From assembly GCA_028275365.1 (NCBI GenBank), contig JAPWUU010000003.1:1-64000 (forward strand): a DNA stretch of 64,000 bases, given 5' to 3'. Below the pieces are notes generated by a model. That model searched no databases. It had not been told where the DNA came from and worked only from the letters and a program-made list of their open reading frames with translations. This stretch comes from Candidatus Caldatribacterium sp. GTDB taxonomy: Bacteria; Atribacterota; Atribacteria; Atribacterales; Caldatribacteriaceae. This document shows positions 50,606-58,477 of the stretch, in pieces. The number at the start of each line of letters is the position of its first letter. The first letter of the stretch is position 1. The position numbers and the translations under genes are program-made.

Positions 50606-51705
50606 GGAAGAGCCTTTTGCTTTCCTGTGGCGATATATCTGGGGATCTCTGGGCATCGCAGGTTATCCTTCTTCTTCGAGAACGCAGGCCAGGGGTAGAG
50701 GTTGTGGCCCTGGGAGGAGAAGAGAGCAGAAAGGCGGGTGCCCATCTCCTTGTCGATACGGTTTCCCAGTCAACGGTGGGGCTTGCAGAGGCCCTTCGGG
50801 CATTCTCTTTCTGGAAGAAAACCTGGCGTGAGGTCTCTGCGTTTTTGAGGAAAGAGAAGCCTTCGGTGCTTTTAGCCATCGATAATCCGGGTTTTAACCT
50901 CCGCCTGGTGCGCCTCTGTGCCAGGGAAAGCATACCGGTTGTGTACTTTGCCCCTCCGCAAGTATGGGCCTGGGGGAGATGGCGGGGGAAATTCCTCGCA
51001 CGGTACGCCGACCATATTCTGCATCTTTTCCCTTGGGAGGGAAAGTACTTTGCAGGAGGCAGGGCCCGTGTCAGCTGGGTGGGGCATCCTCTTGGGGCGT
51101 GGTGGGGGAAAATCCCTCAGAGAGGTCCAAATCCTCAAACCATTCTCTTTCTTCCCGGAAGCCGGCGGAACGAGGTTTTATCGTTCCTCCCCGTTTTGCG
51201 GGGGCTTCTCTCCGAATACGGCGGACGTTTCTTAAGGTACCGTCTGGTGCTTGTTGCCGCCTCTCCTTCGCTTCGTCCGCTTCTTGAGACAGGACGGACC
51301 CCTTTTCCCGTTCAGGTTGTGGACCGAAAGGATTTGTACCCGCTTTTTGAGGACACGGTGCTTGCGGTGTCGTCATCTGGAACTGTGACGCTTGAGGTTG
51401 CTTTAGGAGGTATCCCCCAGATTATTGTGTACCGGACTTCGTGGGGAACGTTTCTTCTGGGATGCCTTCTGTTTCGGGCTCCCTTCATTGGCCTTCCAAA
51501 CATCCTGCTCGGGCGGGAAATTGCCCCAGAACTCGTCCAGAGGAGGTTTACCCCCACGGAGCTTTTCAAAACCATGGAGAGGTTGCTTGCCGATTCCTCC
51601 CTGCCCGGGAAGGCGAAAGGGTGGGCCGAAGAGATCGCCGTTCAACTCGGGGACGGGCGGACTTTTGATCACGTTGCCGAAGTGGTGTCGCGGTACCTTG
51701 AATAG
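50602..51705 (+). CDS. lpxB: Lipid-A-disaccharide synthase
   Basis: Glycosyltransferase family 19 enzyme of 367 residues that joins two acylated glucosamines. CGDISGDLWASQVI, VVYFAPPQVWAWG, FLPGSRRNEV and VSSSGTVTLEVALGGIPQIIVYRT are the family motifs. GTG 50602 overlaps the lpxI stop. A related but more divergent gene follows directly. Confidence 0.93.
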   Translation: MRKSLLLSCGDISGDLWASQVILLLRERRPGVEVVALGGEESRKAGAHLLVDTVSQSTVGLAEALRAFSFWKKTWREVSAFLRKEKPSVLLAIDNPGFNLRLVRLCARESIPVVYFAPPQVWAWGRWRGKFLARYADHILHLFPWEGKYFAGGRARVSWVGHPLGAWWGKIPQRGPNPQTILFLPGSRRNEVLSFLPVLRGLLSEYGGRFLRYRLVLVAASPSLRPLLETGRTPFPVQVVDRKDLYPLFEDTVLAVSSSGTVTLEVALGGIPQIIVYRTSWGTFLLGCLLFRAPFIGLPNILLGREIAPELVQRRFTPTELFKTMERLLADSSLPGKAKGWAEEIAVQLGDGRTFDHVAEVVSRYLE

Positions 51706-52807
51706 GCCACTCCTCCTTGTCACTGTGAATAGCCCTGGAGAGGTTGCCTTCTGGCTTTCCCCTTTCCTTGAGGAACTGGAGAAAATCGTTGTCCCTCCTC
51801 GTGTCTGGGTTTTCACCCCTCCATGTCAGTTCCGCTCTGGGAAAGAAGAAGTGGTGATTCAGGATCTTCCTCTGGTTGAGAGGGTTTTCAACCCCCAAGA
51901 GACAGTGTGGTTCTGCTTTGGAGGGGATCGGGTTGCCTTTCCACCCCGGGGTCTTGTGCTTTTCCTTGGAGGGGACCTCTTCTACGCGCGCCTTCTCAAA
52001 TTCCGGAGTCGTTACCCTCTCTGGGTGTACGATGGGTATCCTCGTCGGTCCCCTGGTGTTGACGTCTACCTTGCTCGTTTCCAGGAGGATTTCCACCGGG
52101 CGTCCTTCGTGAAGAAGTTTTTTGTTGGGGATCTCCTGCGGTCCTTTGTAGAACGTTCTGTGGGGACTCTGACTCTGCCTCCAGGATTCCCACGTTTCCT
52201 CTTCCTTCCGGGGAGTCGCTCCTTCGCTTACCAGTATCTTGTGCCCTTCTTCCTCCGTTGCGCAGAGGCTCTCTCCCTCTTCTTCCCGCAAGGCCTCTTC
52301 CTTGTGGCCTTTCCCTCCTACTATACTCCTGGGGATGTCCCCTTCTTTCAGGAGCTCTCAGAACGTTTCCTCCCCTTTTTTGGCGAAACCTCAAGCCTCA
52401 TTGCCGCCTCGGACCTGGTCTTTATGGTTCCTGGATCGAGTAACCTCGAAGTGCTATACCGGAAGAGACGGGGTCTTGTCCTTGTACCCTTCTTTCAGGA
52501 AGCGGCAAGCAGGGTTCCGGTGATGGGTGCTGGAGAGTTCTTGGGGAGAATGCCCCTTTGGGGTAAAATAGTAAAGCGGTGGATTCTGAGGAGAATGATT
52601 CGTTCTTCAAGATTCCTGAGCTTGCCGAACCAAATCCTGAGGAAAGCGGTGTTTCCGGAGCTTCGGGGAGAGATTACCATAGAGAGAGTTCTCCAGGAAA
52701 CCCTTCGGCTCCTTGGGCAGGAGGCACCGGATTTTCCGGAAGAGCTCTTTCCATCCCAAGCGGTGGAGAAACTCGTGGGACTCGTTGTGGAGGAGCTCTA
52801 TGGCTGA
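51698..52807 (+). CDS. Divergent LpxB-like glycosyltransferase paralogue
   Basis: Protein of about 369 residues, beginning at TTG 51698 (MNRPLLLVTVNSPGEVAFW) within the lpxB end. It keeps LpxB landmarks at matching places: NSPGEVAFWL for CGDxSGD, FLFLPGSRSFAY for LPGSRxxE, and VPGSSNLEVLYRKRRGLVLVPF for the SGTxTLE donor loop. It lacks the PPQVWAWG motif, so the catalytic role is uncertain. It may modify the lipid A precursor, act as a structural partner of LpxB, or perform another glycosyl transfer. msbA overlaps its stop. Confidence 0.75.
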   Translation: MNRPLLLVTVNSPGEVAFWLSPFLEELEKIVVPPRVWVFTPPCQFRSGKEEVVIQDLPLVERVFNPQETVWFCFGGDRVAFPPRGLVLFLGGDLFYARLLKFRSRYPLWVYDGYPRRSPGVDVYLARFQEDFHRASFVKKFFVGDLLRSFVERSVGTLTLPPGFPRFLFLPGSRSFAYQYLVPFFLRCAEALSLFFPQGLFLVAFPSYYTPGDVPFFQELSERFLPFFGETSSLIAASDLVFMVPGSSNLEVLYRKRRGLVLVPFFQEAASRVPVMGAGEFLGRMPLWGKIVKRWILRRMIRSSRFLSLPNQILRKAVFPELRGEITIERVLQETLRLLGQEAPDFPEELFPSQAVEKLVGLVVEELYG

Positions 52808-54545
52808 ACGTCAAAGGCATCTTGTGAGGCTTTTTCATTACCTTGTGCCGTACTGGAGGTACATCCTTGGTGCTCTGCTTTTGGCGTTTCTTGGTGCCTT
52901 GCTGAACCTTGCCCTACCCTGGCTTGTGGAGAAAACCATCGACCGGGCCCTCCTTGAGAAGGATCTGCGACTTTTAGTGTTCATCGCCCTGGGGATTGTG
53001 GGGATTTTCTTCGTCAAAGGTGTAGCATCCTATGTCCAGAGCTTCTGGGTTTCCCTTGCCGGCTTTCGAGTTATCACCCGGCTCCGCTCCGAGCTCTACC
53101 AACACCTGCACCATCTCTCCGTGGCCTTTTTTCAGGAGAACCCACCGGGGGAGATCATCTCCCGGATGACCAGTGATATTGCCGTTTTGCAGAATTTTTT
53201 CTCCAGCGCCCTTGTGACGATGCTCATGGACCTTTTGCTCTTTTTGGGTTCTGTAGTGTTCCTCTTTTTCATCCACTGGAAACTGGCACTGCTCTCGGTT
53301 GTCGTTTTCCCTCTGGTCGGTCTTTGCGTGGATATTCTGGGGAAGCGCATCCGGGGGTTTTCCCACCTTCTCCAAAGTAGGGTGGCTGCTCTGACCTCCC
53401 TTGTGGAGCGGACGGTGACGGGCATCAAGGTCATTCAGTCCTACGTCAGCGGTCACTACGAGGTGGAGAAGTTCGAGCGGGAAAATGAAATGAACTTCTA
53501 CCTTGCCATGAAGCAGGCAAAAGCCAGAGCACTCTTCAATCCCCTCGTTGAACTTGTGGCTTCCTGTGGTGTTACAGCGGTCATCTGGTACGGAGGACGT
53601 GAGGTTATCAGGGGCTTCCTCACCCCCGGGCAGCTCATCGCCTTTTTGGGATATCTCGTTATCGCTTCTTCTCCCCTCTCTCGCTTCTCTTCAGGTTTCC
53701 AGCTTTTCCAGCAGGGTCTCGCTTCGCTAGAGCGGATTTTTGAATTCCTTGACACCGCACCTTTTGTTGCCGAGGATGACGAGGGCGTGGAACTCCGGGA
53801 GTTCAGAGAGCGCATTTCTTTCCGCAACGTTTCTTTCTCCTACAAAGGCGAGAAGATTCTCAAGAACTTTTCTCTGGACATCTGCAAGGGGGAAAGAGTG
53901 GGCATTGTCGGCCCAAGTGGCGCCGGGAAAACCACCATCATCAACCTCCTTCTGCGTTTCTACGACCCTGATGAGGGTTGCATTGAGATCGACGGGATAG
54001 ATATACGGAAAATTAAGCTCTCATCACTCCGGAGCCTCATCGGTGTGGTGCTTCAGGATGCGCTGGTTCTCGGGGGGACGGTTCGGGAGAATATCCTTTA
54101 CGGGAATCTCAATGCTTCTGAGGAGGATATCCAGAAGGCTTCCCGAAAAGCCCGAGCCCATGAGTTCATCATGCAGCTTGAGCACGGATACGATACCGAC
54201 GTGGGGGAAGGAGGATGCCGCTTATCGGGGGGTCAGAGGCAGCGAATCGCTATTGCCCGGGCCTTCCTCAAAAATTCCCCCATCCTGGTTTTCGATGAAG
54301 CAACGTCGAATCTCGATCCTGAGTCGGAGCGGTACATTCTTGAGACCATCGCTCAGATTGAGGAGGACAAAACCGTCATCATTGTTGCGCACTCCCTGCG
54401 GATGGTGAAAGACCTGGACCGCATTGTCCTTATCGCCGATGGGGAGGTCCAGGGGGAGGGGACTCACGAAGCACTTCTCCAGTCTCATCCGCTCTATCAG
54501 GCGCTCTTTGGATTCGAAGACAGAGCGTTGAGGGAAGCCCGATAG
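52800..54545 (+). CDS. msbA: Lipid A export ABC transporter MsbA-like
   Basis: Half-transporter of 581 residues: six membrane segments in the first 310 residues and an ATPase domain after about 335. Walker A GPSGAGKTT, Q-loop VLQDALVLGGTV, signature LSGGQRQR, Walker B ILVFDEATSNLD and the switch histidine (IIVAHSLRM) are intact. Its place at the end of the lpx run supports lipid A-core flipping across the inner membrane. ATG 52800 has GGAGGAGC 4 bases upstream. The 3' end overlaps the convergent DUF4416 gene. Confidence 0.9.
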   Translation: MAERQRHLVRLFHYLVPYWRYILGALLLAFLGALLNLALPWLVEKTIDRALLEKDLRLLVFIALGIVGIFFVKGVASYVQSFWVSLAGFRVITRLRSELYQHLHHLSVAFFQENPPGEIISRMTSDIAVLQNFFSSALVTMLMDLLLFLGSVVFLFFIHWKLALLSVVVFPLVGLCVDILGKRIRGFSHLLQSRVAALTSLVERTVTGIKVIQSYVSGHYEVEKFERENEMNFYLAMKQAKARALFNPLVELVASCGVTAVIWYGGREVIRGFLTPGQLIAFLGYLVIASSPLSRFSSGFQLFQQGLASLERIFEFLDTAPFVAEDDEGVELREFRERISFRNVSFSYKGEKILKNFSLDICKGERVGIVGPSGAGKTTIINLLLRFYDPDEGCIEIDGIDIRKIKLSSLRSLIGVVLQDALVLGGTVRENILYGNLNASEEDIQKASRKARAHEFIMQLEHGYDTDVGEGGCRLSGGQRQRIAIARAFLKNSPILVFDEATSNLDPESERYILETIAQIEEDKTVIIVAHSLRMVKDLDRIVLIADGEVQGEGTHEALLQSHPLYQALFGFEDRALREAR

Positions 54546-55051
54546 AGCTCGCGGATCTTCCGCAAGACTGGTCGGTAAGCTTCGCTCTGGTAGTCGGGGT
54601 ACGTGTAGGGGAAAGGACGGAAGTCACCCTTCTCCCATTTGATGGTGGCCTCAGCGTAAATACCTCGCCCAATGTACACCCGGTGGGAGAAGTTTTTGGT
54701 CGTGGCGAGGACAATCTTCCCCCCGTCGAAGTACCCGGGGTCGAGGTTGATACGACGGGGGTGCGTAGCATCTGCTGTGGATTTTTCAAGCTCGTTGGTG
54801 AAAAGCTTGACTTCAGGGAGAATTCCAGGATCCACAAGTTCCCGGAAAACAAGGAAAACCCGAAGGAGCCGTTCCCCAATGTCGCGATAGTAGTCAGTGT
54901 ACGTAAAGGGAATGGGATCGCTCTGCCATTCAATGTCCCCAAGGCGTTCGGTCAAGCGAGGGAGAAGGTGCACGAGCACCTTGGGGTCTTCGTAGAGCGT
55001 GGCGATGAAAAGCTTTACCGGTTGAGGAGGTCGTACTTCGCCCACAGCCAT
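54497..55051 (-). CDS. DUF4416 family protein
   Basis: Protein of about 184 residues with the pattern KLFIATLYEDPKVLVHLLPRLTERLGDIEW, YTDYYRDIGERLLRVFLVFRELVDPG and RRINLDPGYFDGGKIVLAT (each only in part here), which matches the uncharacterised DUF4416 family. ATG 55051 is chosen because the next upstream ATG (55063) lies in a TATAAT element. Only 10 bases separate that -10 from the start, and just GGAAGTGG stands between, so the mRNA may be leaderless or nearly so. Function unknown. Confidence 0.8.
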   Translation of the reverse strand: MAVGEVRPPQPVKLFIATLYEDPKVLVHLLPRLTERLGDIEWQSDPIPFTYTDYYRDIGERLLRVFLVFRELVDPGILPEVKLFTNELEKSTADATHPRRINLDPGYFDGGKIVLATTKNFSHRVYIGRGIYAEATIKWEKGDFRPFPYTYPDYQSEAYRPVLRKIRELYRASLNALSSNPKSA

Positions 55052-55061
55052 CACCACTTCC

Positions 55062-55089
55062 ATTATACCTGAGAGAGAATCTGGTACAA
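55062..55089 (-). promoter_or_regulatory. Promoter of the DUF4416 gene
   Basis: On the minus strand, TTGTAC (55089-55084) and TATAAT (55067-55062) have a 16-base spacer. The -35 overlaps the -10 of the divergent ferritin-like gene promoter. Confidence 0.55.
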
Positions 55090-55090
55090 T
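55082..55090 (+). promoter_or_regulatory. Extended -10 promoter of the ferritin-like operon
   Basis: TGGTACAAT on the plus strand, 28 bases before GTG 55119. Its -35 region coincides with the -10 of the divergent DUF4416 promoter, so the two cannot easily be occupied together. Confidence 0.5.
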
Positions 55091-55118
55091 AGGAAACACA
55101 CGAGAGGAGGTGGTACCG

Positions 55119-55601
55119 GTGGCATTTCGGTTTGCCCCTTCGGAGGTTCTCAGCATGGCTGTAGAGCTTGAGCGAAAAGGCATAGCCTTCTACGAGCACC
55201 TGAAATCCAGAGCAACCCGGGAGGATGGGAAAAGGATGTTCCAGTTCCTCGCCGATGAGGAACGACAGCACCTTGAGACCTTCACCAGGCTCCTTGAGGA
55301 GACGGGAGAGACCGTTGTCGATGTGAATGGCGAGGTCTCCCAGTACCTGGGGTCCATTGTGGAGACTGGAGTGCTTTCCAGGGTTCTCAAGGAGGAAGTT
55401 TCGGTGGAAAAGATGGGTTTTTCCGAGGCCCTTGGCCTTGGCATTCAGGTGGAAAAAGAGAGCATTCTTTTCTACCAGGGGTTTTTGCCCTTTGTCCCCC
55501 GGGAGAAACAAGGCTGGGTTGAGGAGGTCATTGCCGAGGAGAAACGGCACTTCCTTCGTCTGGTAAAACTTAAGGAGGAACTTACCGGGGAGGCAGTATA
55601 G
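55119..55601 (+). CDS. Ferritin-like/rubrerythrin-domain protein without rubredoxin
   Basis: Helical protein of about 160 residues. Di-iron ligands are arranged as VELERKGIAFYEHL, ADEERQHLETF (ExxH), QVEKESILFYQ and EEKRHFLRL (ExxH), as in the erythrin and rubrerythrin core. There is no C-terminal rubredoxin domain. Likely handles iron or peroxide. GTG 55119 has GAGGAGG 8 bases upstream; GTG 55110 overlaps that site and is unlikely. The PfpI-peroxiredoxin fusion follows 2 bases later. Confidence 0.83.
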   Translation: MAFRFAPSEVLSMAVELERKGIAFYEHLKSRATREDGKRMFQFLADEERQHLETFTRLLEETGETVVDVNGEVSQYLGSIVETGVLSRVLKEEVSVEKMGFSEALGLGIQVEKESILFYQGFLPFVPREKQGWVEEVIAEEKRHFLRLVKLKEELTGEAV

Positions 55602-55603
55602 CC

Positions 55604-56572
55604 ATGGTCCATCGACGCATCGTTATCCTTGTGGAGAATCAGTACCAGGAACTGGAGCTCTGGTATCCCCTCTTGCGGCTTCGGGAAGAAGGGGTGGAAG
55701 CAAAGCTTGTGGGGCCTGGAATTGAGGAAACCTTCCTTGGGCGTCATGGTTTTCCCGCCAAGGCCGAGATGGTCACTTCTTCCGTGTCCCCGAAGGACTT
55801 CGACGGCATCATCATTCCTGGAGGGTTTGCTCCTGATTACCTTCGTCGGCTTCCGGTGGTCACGAACCTGGTGCGGGAGATGTACCAACAGGGAAAACTG
55901 ATTGGAGCGCTTTCCCGAGGGCCCTGGGTCCTCATCTCGGCGGACATCGTCCGGGGAAAAAGGATTGCCGGGCTCATCTCGCTTCGGGACGACATCAATA
56001 ATGCCGGCGGGGAATTTGTTGACGCACCAGTGGTGGTGGACGGGAACATTATCACCGCTCGTGGGCCGAATGAACTTCCTCTCTTTATGCGTGAGGTCCT
56101 GGCTTTTCTCTGGCGGAGCCGGCCCCGCCTGAACGAGCCCCATCCCGATGGGTGGCTTATCGATGGGACAGGAAACATGCTCTCCCTCGCCCAGCTCCTT
56201 CGGGGGAAACCGGCTTTAGTGCTCTTTTTTGATTCCGGTTTTAGCCCCCGGGGGATGACTTTCCTCCCCCGGTACAACGGGTTGGCGGAAAGGGTGGAGA
56301 GGAAAGGAGGGCTCTTTATAGGTATCAGCACCGAGAGCATCTTTACCCACCAGGAGCTCCAGCGCCGTCTCCAGCTTGCTTTTCCTCTTTATAGCGACGT
56401 CTTTCTCGAGGTCACCAAGGCCTTTGGGGTTCTTGGGGCCAGTGGCCTTGCGGAGTGGGCGGTGATGCTCATCGATGCGCATGGTGTGCTCCGCTTTGCG
56501 GAGCGTTGTCCCGGAGGAGATGTTGAAAGCCTCCCCGGTTTTCAGCGGAAATTTGAAAGCCTTTTTGGATAG
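55604..56572 (+). CDS. PfpI/DJ-1 domain fused to peroxiredoxin-like domain, both without catalytic cysteine
   Basis: Protein of 322 residues. Residues about 4-172 match the DJ-1/PfpI family (IVILVENQYQELELWYPLLRL, FDGIIIPGG), but the nucleophile elbow reads ALSRGPW (S104-R105), where active relatives have AxCHGP. Residues about 185-322 look like an AhpC/Prx thioredoxin fold (LAQLLRGKPALVLFFDSGFSPRGMTFL in pieces), but the site of the peroxidatic Cys (FTPVCT) is SPRGMT. The only cysteine is C302 near the C-terminus. A structural, regulatory or different catalytic role is therefore likely. It stands between a ferritin-like gene and a disulfide oxidoreductase gene. Confidence 0.82.
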   Translation: MVHRRIVILVENQYQELELWYPLLRLREEGVEAKLVGPGIEETFLGRHGFPAKAEMVTSSVSPKDFDGIIIPGGFAPDYLRRLPVVTNLVREMYQQGKLIGALSRGPWVLISADIVRGKRIAGLISLRDDINNAGGEFVDAPVVVDGNIITARGPNELPLFMREVLAFLWRSRPRLNEPHPDGWLIDGTGNMLSLAQLLRGKPALVLFFDSGFSPRGMTFLPRYNGLAERVERKGGLFIGISTESIFTHQELQRRLQLAFPLYSDVFLEVTKAFGVLGASGLAEWAVMLIDAHGVLRFAERCPGGDVESLPGFQRKFESLFG

Positions 56573-56584
56573 GAGGGAGAGCAC

Positions 56585-57229
56585 ATGGCATTGCTTGAGG
56601 ACAAGGATCGCAGGACGCTTGAGACGTACCTTGCGGAGCACCTTCTTCACCCGGTCACGCTCCGCTTCTTCACGCAGGAGCTTGAGTGCGAGACATGCCG
56701 CGAGGTGCGGATGCTCCTTGAGGAAGTTGTTCGTCTCTCACCGCTTCTGCGCCTTGAAGTGCACAACTTTGTTCTGGATCGGGAAGTTGCAGCCGCTTTC
56801 CGTATTGACAAGATCCCGGCATTCACCGTTGAAGGGGAGAGGGATTACGGTATTCGGTTCTTCGGTATTCCTTCGGGTTACGAGTTTTCAGGGTTTATCG
56901 AAACCCTGGTCTTTGTCTCACAGAGAACTACAGACCTCTCGGAAGACACCAAGGCCTTCCTGAAGGCACTGACGAAGGACGTCACCCTTCAGGTGTTTGT
57001 GACGCCAACCTGTCCTTTCTGCCCTCAGGCAGTTGTCCTGGCTCACAAAATGGCCTTCGAGAGCGATCGGGTTTCCTCCAGCATGGTGGAAATTCTCGAG
57101 TTTCCTCACCTGGCATACCGCTACGGCGTACGAGCGGTTCCGAAAATCATCCTGAACGAAACCGTTGCCTTAGAGGGGGCCGTCCCGGAGGCTTTTCTGG
57201 TGCAGAAAATCATAGAAGTTGCATCGTAA
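56585..57229 (+). CDS. Protein disulfide oxidoreductase (two thioredoxin folds)
   Basis: Glutaredoxin-like protein of 214 residues made of two thioredoxin-fold halves, each with a CxxC site: C35-E-T-C38 in the N-terminal half and C143-P-F-C146 in the C-terminal half. IPAFTV and VPKIIL are the cis-proline loops. This PDO arrangement is characteristic of hyperthermophilic archaea and thermophilic bacteria, where it forms or shuffles intracellular disulfides, and it can also reduce peroxiredoxins. GGAGGGAGAG precedes the ATG. Confidence 0.9.
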   Translation: MALLEDKDRRTLETYLAEHLLHPVTLRFFTQELECETCREVRMLLEEVVRLSPLLRLEVHNFVLDREVAAAFRIDKIPAFTVEGERDYGIRFFGIPSGYEFSGFIETLVFVSQRTTDLSEDTKAFLKALTKDVTLQVFVTPTCPFCPQAVVLAHKMAFESDRVSSSMVEILEFPHLAYRYGVRAVPKIILNETVALEGAVPEAFLVQKIIEVAS

Positions 57230-57242
57230 AGGGGGTTTCTCT

Positions 57243-58292
57243 ATGGGACAAACGATGAAAGCCGCGGTGATGAAGGGTATACGGCATATCGAGATCGAAG
57301 AGCTTCCCATTCCTATTCCGAAGGAAGGGGAGGTTCTCGTTCGCATCCGGAGTGTCGGGGTGTGCGGTTCGGATGTTCACTACTTTGTGGAGGGTCGTAT
57401 CGGCGATTTCGTGGTCCAGCCCCCGTTCATCCTGGGTCATGAGTGTTCGGGAGAGGTTGTGGAAGTGGGGAAAGGAGTAACGCATCTTAAGCCTGGGGAC
57501 CGGGTGACCATGGAGCCGGGTATTCCCTGTGGTAAGTGCGATTTTTGCCGCCAGGGGAGGTATAACCTCTGTCCCGAGGTGGTTTTTTGGGCCACACCAC
57601 CGGTGAACGGGACTTTCTGTGAGTACGTCGTGCACTCCGCGAACTTCACCTATCCTGTAGACTCCTCGGTGGGTTTCGAGGAGGCGGCGCTTGTGGAGCC
57701 CCTGGCGGTGGGTATGTATGCCGTGCATCGGGCACAGGCAAAGCCTGGGGATGTGGCACTTGTTCTCGGAAGTGGCCCGATTGGTCTTGTGACTTTACAG
57801 GCGTTGCTCTCAAGAGGCGTTACCGAGATTATCGCGGTGGACGTTGTGGAGAAACGGCTTGAGAAGGCCCGGGAACTCGGAGCGCGACTCGTCCTGAATG
57901 CCGCAAAAGAAAATGTGGAAGAGGAGGTTCGTGCCTTTACCCGGGGAAGGGGAGCTGATCTTGTTTTTGAAACTGCTGGGAGCGTTCAGACGGCACAGCT
58001 TTCCGTGGAAGTGGCCAGACGGGGTGGCAAAGTTGTCCTTGTGGGTTTGCCCTCAAAAACGCATTTCGATTTTGGCGTCATCAGGATTCTCGATAAAGAG
58101 CTCGATATCCTGGGGGTTTTCCGGTACGCCAACATGTACAAAGGCTGTGTGGACCTTCTCAACGCCCGTCGGGTGAATCTCGCAACGCTCATCACCCATC
58201 GCTTTCCTCTGGAGAAGACTCAGGAGGCTCTGCTTTTCGCCCATGAGCACAAGGCCGAATCCATCAAGGTTGTGGTGAACGTTGGGGGTTGA
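57243..58292 (+). CDS. Zinc-dependent polyol/sorbitol-type dehydrogenase (MDR family)
   Basis: Medium-chain dehydrogenase of 349 residues. Catalytic zinc ligands are in VGVCGSDVHYF and LGHECSGEVVEV; the structural zinc lobe is present (CGKCDFCRQGRYNLC); the NAD fold has LVLGSGPIGLVTLQALL. Sequence context (GSDVHYFxxGRIG, PVNGTFCEYVVH) matches sorbitol/xylitol dehydrogenases. The true substrate is unknown. ATG 57243 has AAAGGGGG 6 bases upstream; GTG 57219 is an upstream in-frame alternative without family support. Confidence 0.9.
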   Translation: MGQTMKAAVMKGIRHIEIEELPIPIPKEGEVLVRIRSVGVCGSDVHYFVEGRIGDFVVQPPFILGHECSGEVVEVGKGVTHLKPGDRVTMEPGIPCGKCDFCRQGRYNLCPEVVFWATPPVNGTFCEYVVHSANFTYPVDSSVGFEEAALVEPLAVGMYAVHRAQAKPGDVALVLGSGPIGLVTLQALLSRGVTEIIAVDVVEKRLEKARELGARLVLNAAKENVEEEVRAFTRGRGADLVFETAGSVQTAQLSVEVARRGGKVVLVGLPSKTHFDFGVIRILDKELDILGVFRYANMYKGCVDLLNARRVNLATLITHRFPLEKTQEALLFAHEHKAESIKVVVNVGG

Positions 58293-58302
58293 CAGGTAGG
58301 GT

Positions 58303-58308
58303 ATAATA
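58303..58308 (+). promoter_or_regulatory. -10 element of the thiamine operon
   Basis: TATAAT followed by AGGG, about 22 bases before the riboswitch begins. A TTGACA sits only 7 bases upstream and cannot be its -35; no -35 at the right distance is clear. Confidence 0.5.
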
Positions 58309-58329
58309 GGGAAAAAGTGAAGAACAAAA

Positions 58330-58424
58330 ACCGGGGGAGCTCCATAACGCGGGGCTGAGAGGAGAGCGCAAGCTCTCGACCCTTTGAACCTGATCTGGGT
58401 AATGCCAGCGGAGGGAGTTGGTGA
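58330..58424 (+). ncRNA. TPP riboswitch (THI element)
   Basis: The conserved TPP-binding sequences are present: GGGGCTGAGAG in the first arm (CTGAGA at 58355-58360), a P3 hairpin GAGAGC-GCAA-GCTCTC with a GNRA tetraloop (58362-58377), ACCCTTTGAACCTGATCTGG, and AATGCCAGCG followed by GAGGGAG. It lies between a -10 element and thiW, with an intrinsic terminator after it. Binding of thiamine pyrophosphate should promote termination and switch the salvage operon off. Confidence 0.97.
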
Positions 58425-58430
58425 ATTTTG

Positions 58431-58464
58431 AGCCACTTGCCGACCTGGCAAGTGGCTTTTTTTT
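58431..58464 (+). terminator. Riboswitch-controlled intrinsic terminator
   Basis: AGCCACTTGCC and GGCAAGTGGCT form an 11-bp stem with a 5-base loop, followed by a run of 8 T. It ends immediately before the thiW ribosome binding site (GGAGGTGGGG), so it is the expression platform of the TPP riboswitch. Confidence 0.95.
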
Positions 58465-58477
58465 GGAGGTGGGGAAC

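Noticed and set aside
58290-58308. TTGACA plus TATAAT as a complete promoter of the thiamine operon
   Set aside because: The spacer is only 7 bases; the TTGACA overlaps the end of the dehydrogenase gene and cannot pair with this -10.
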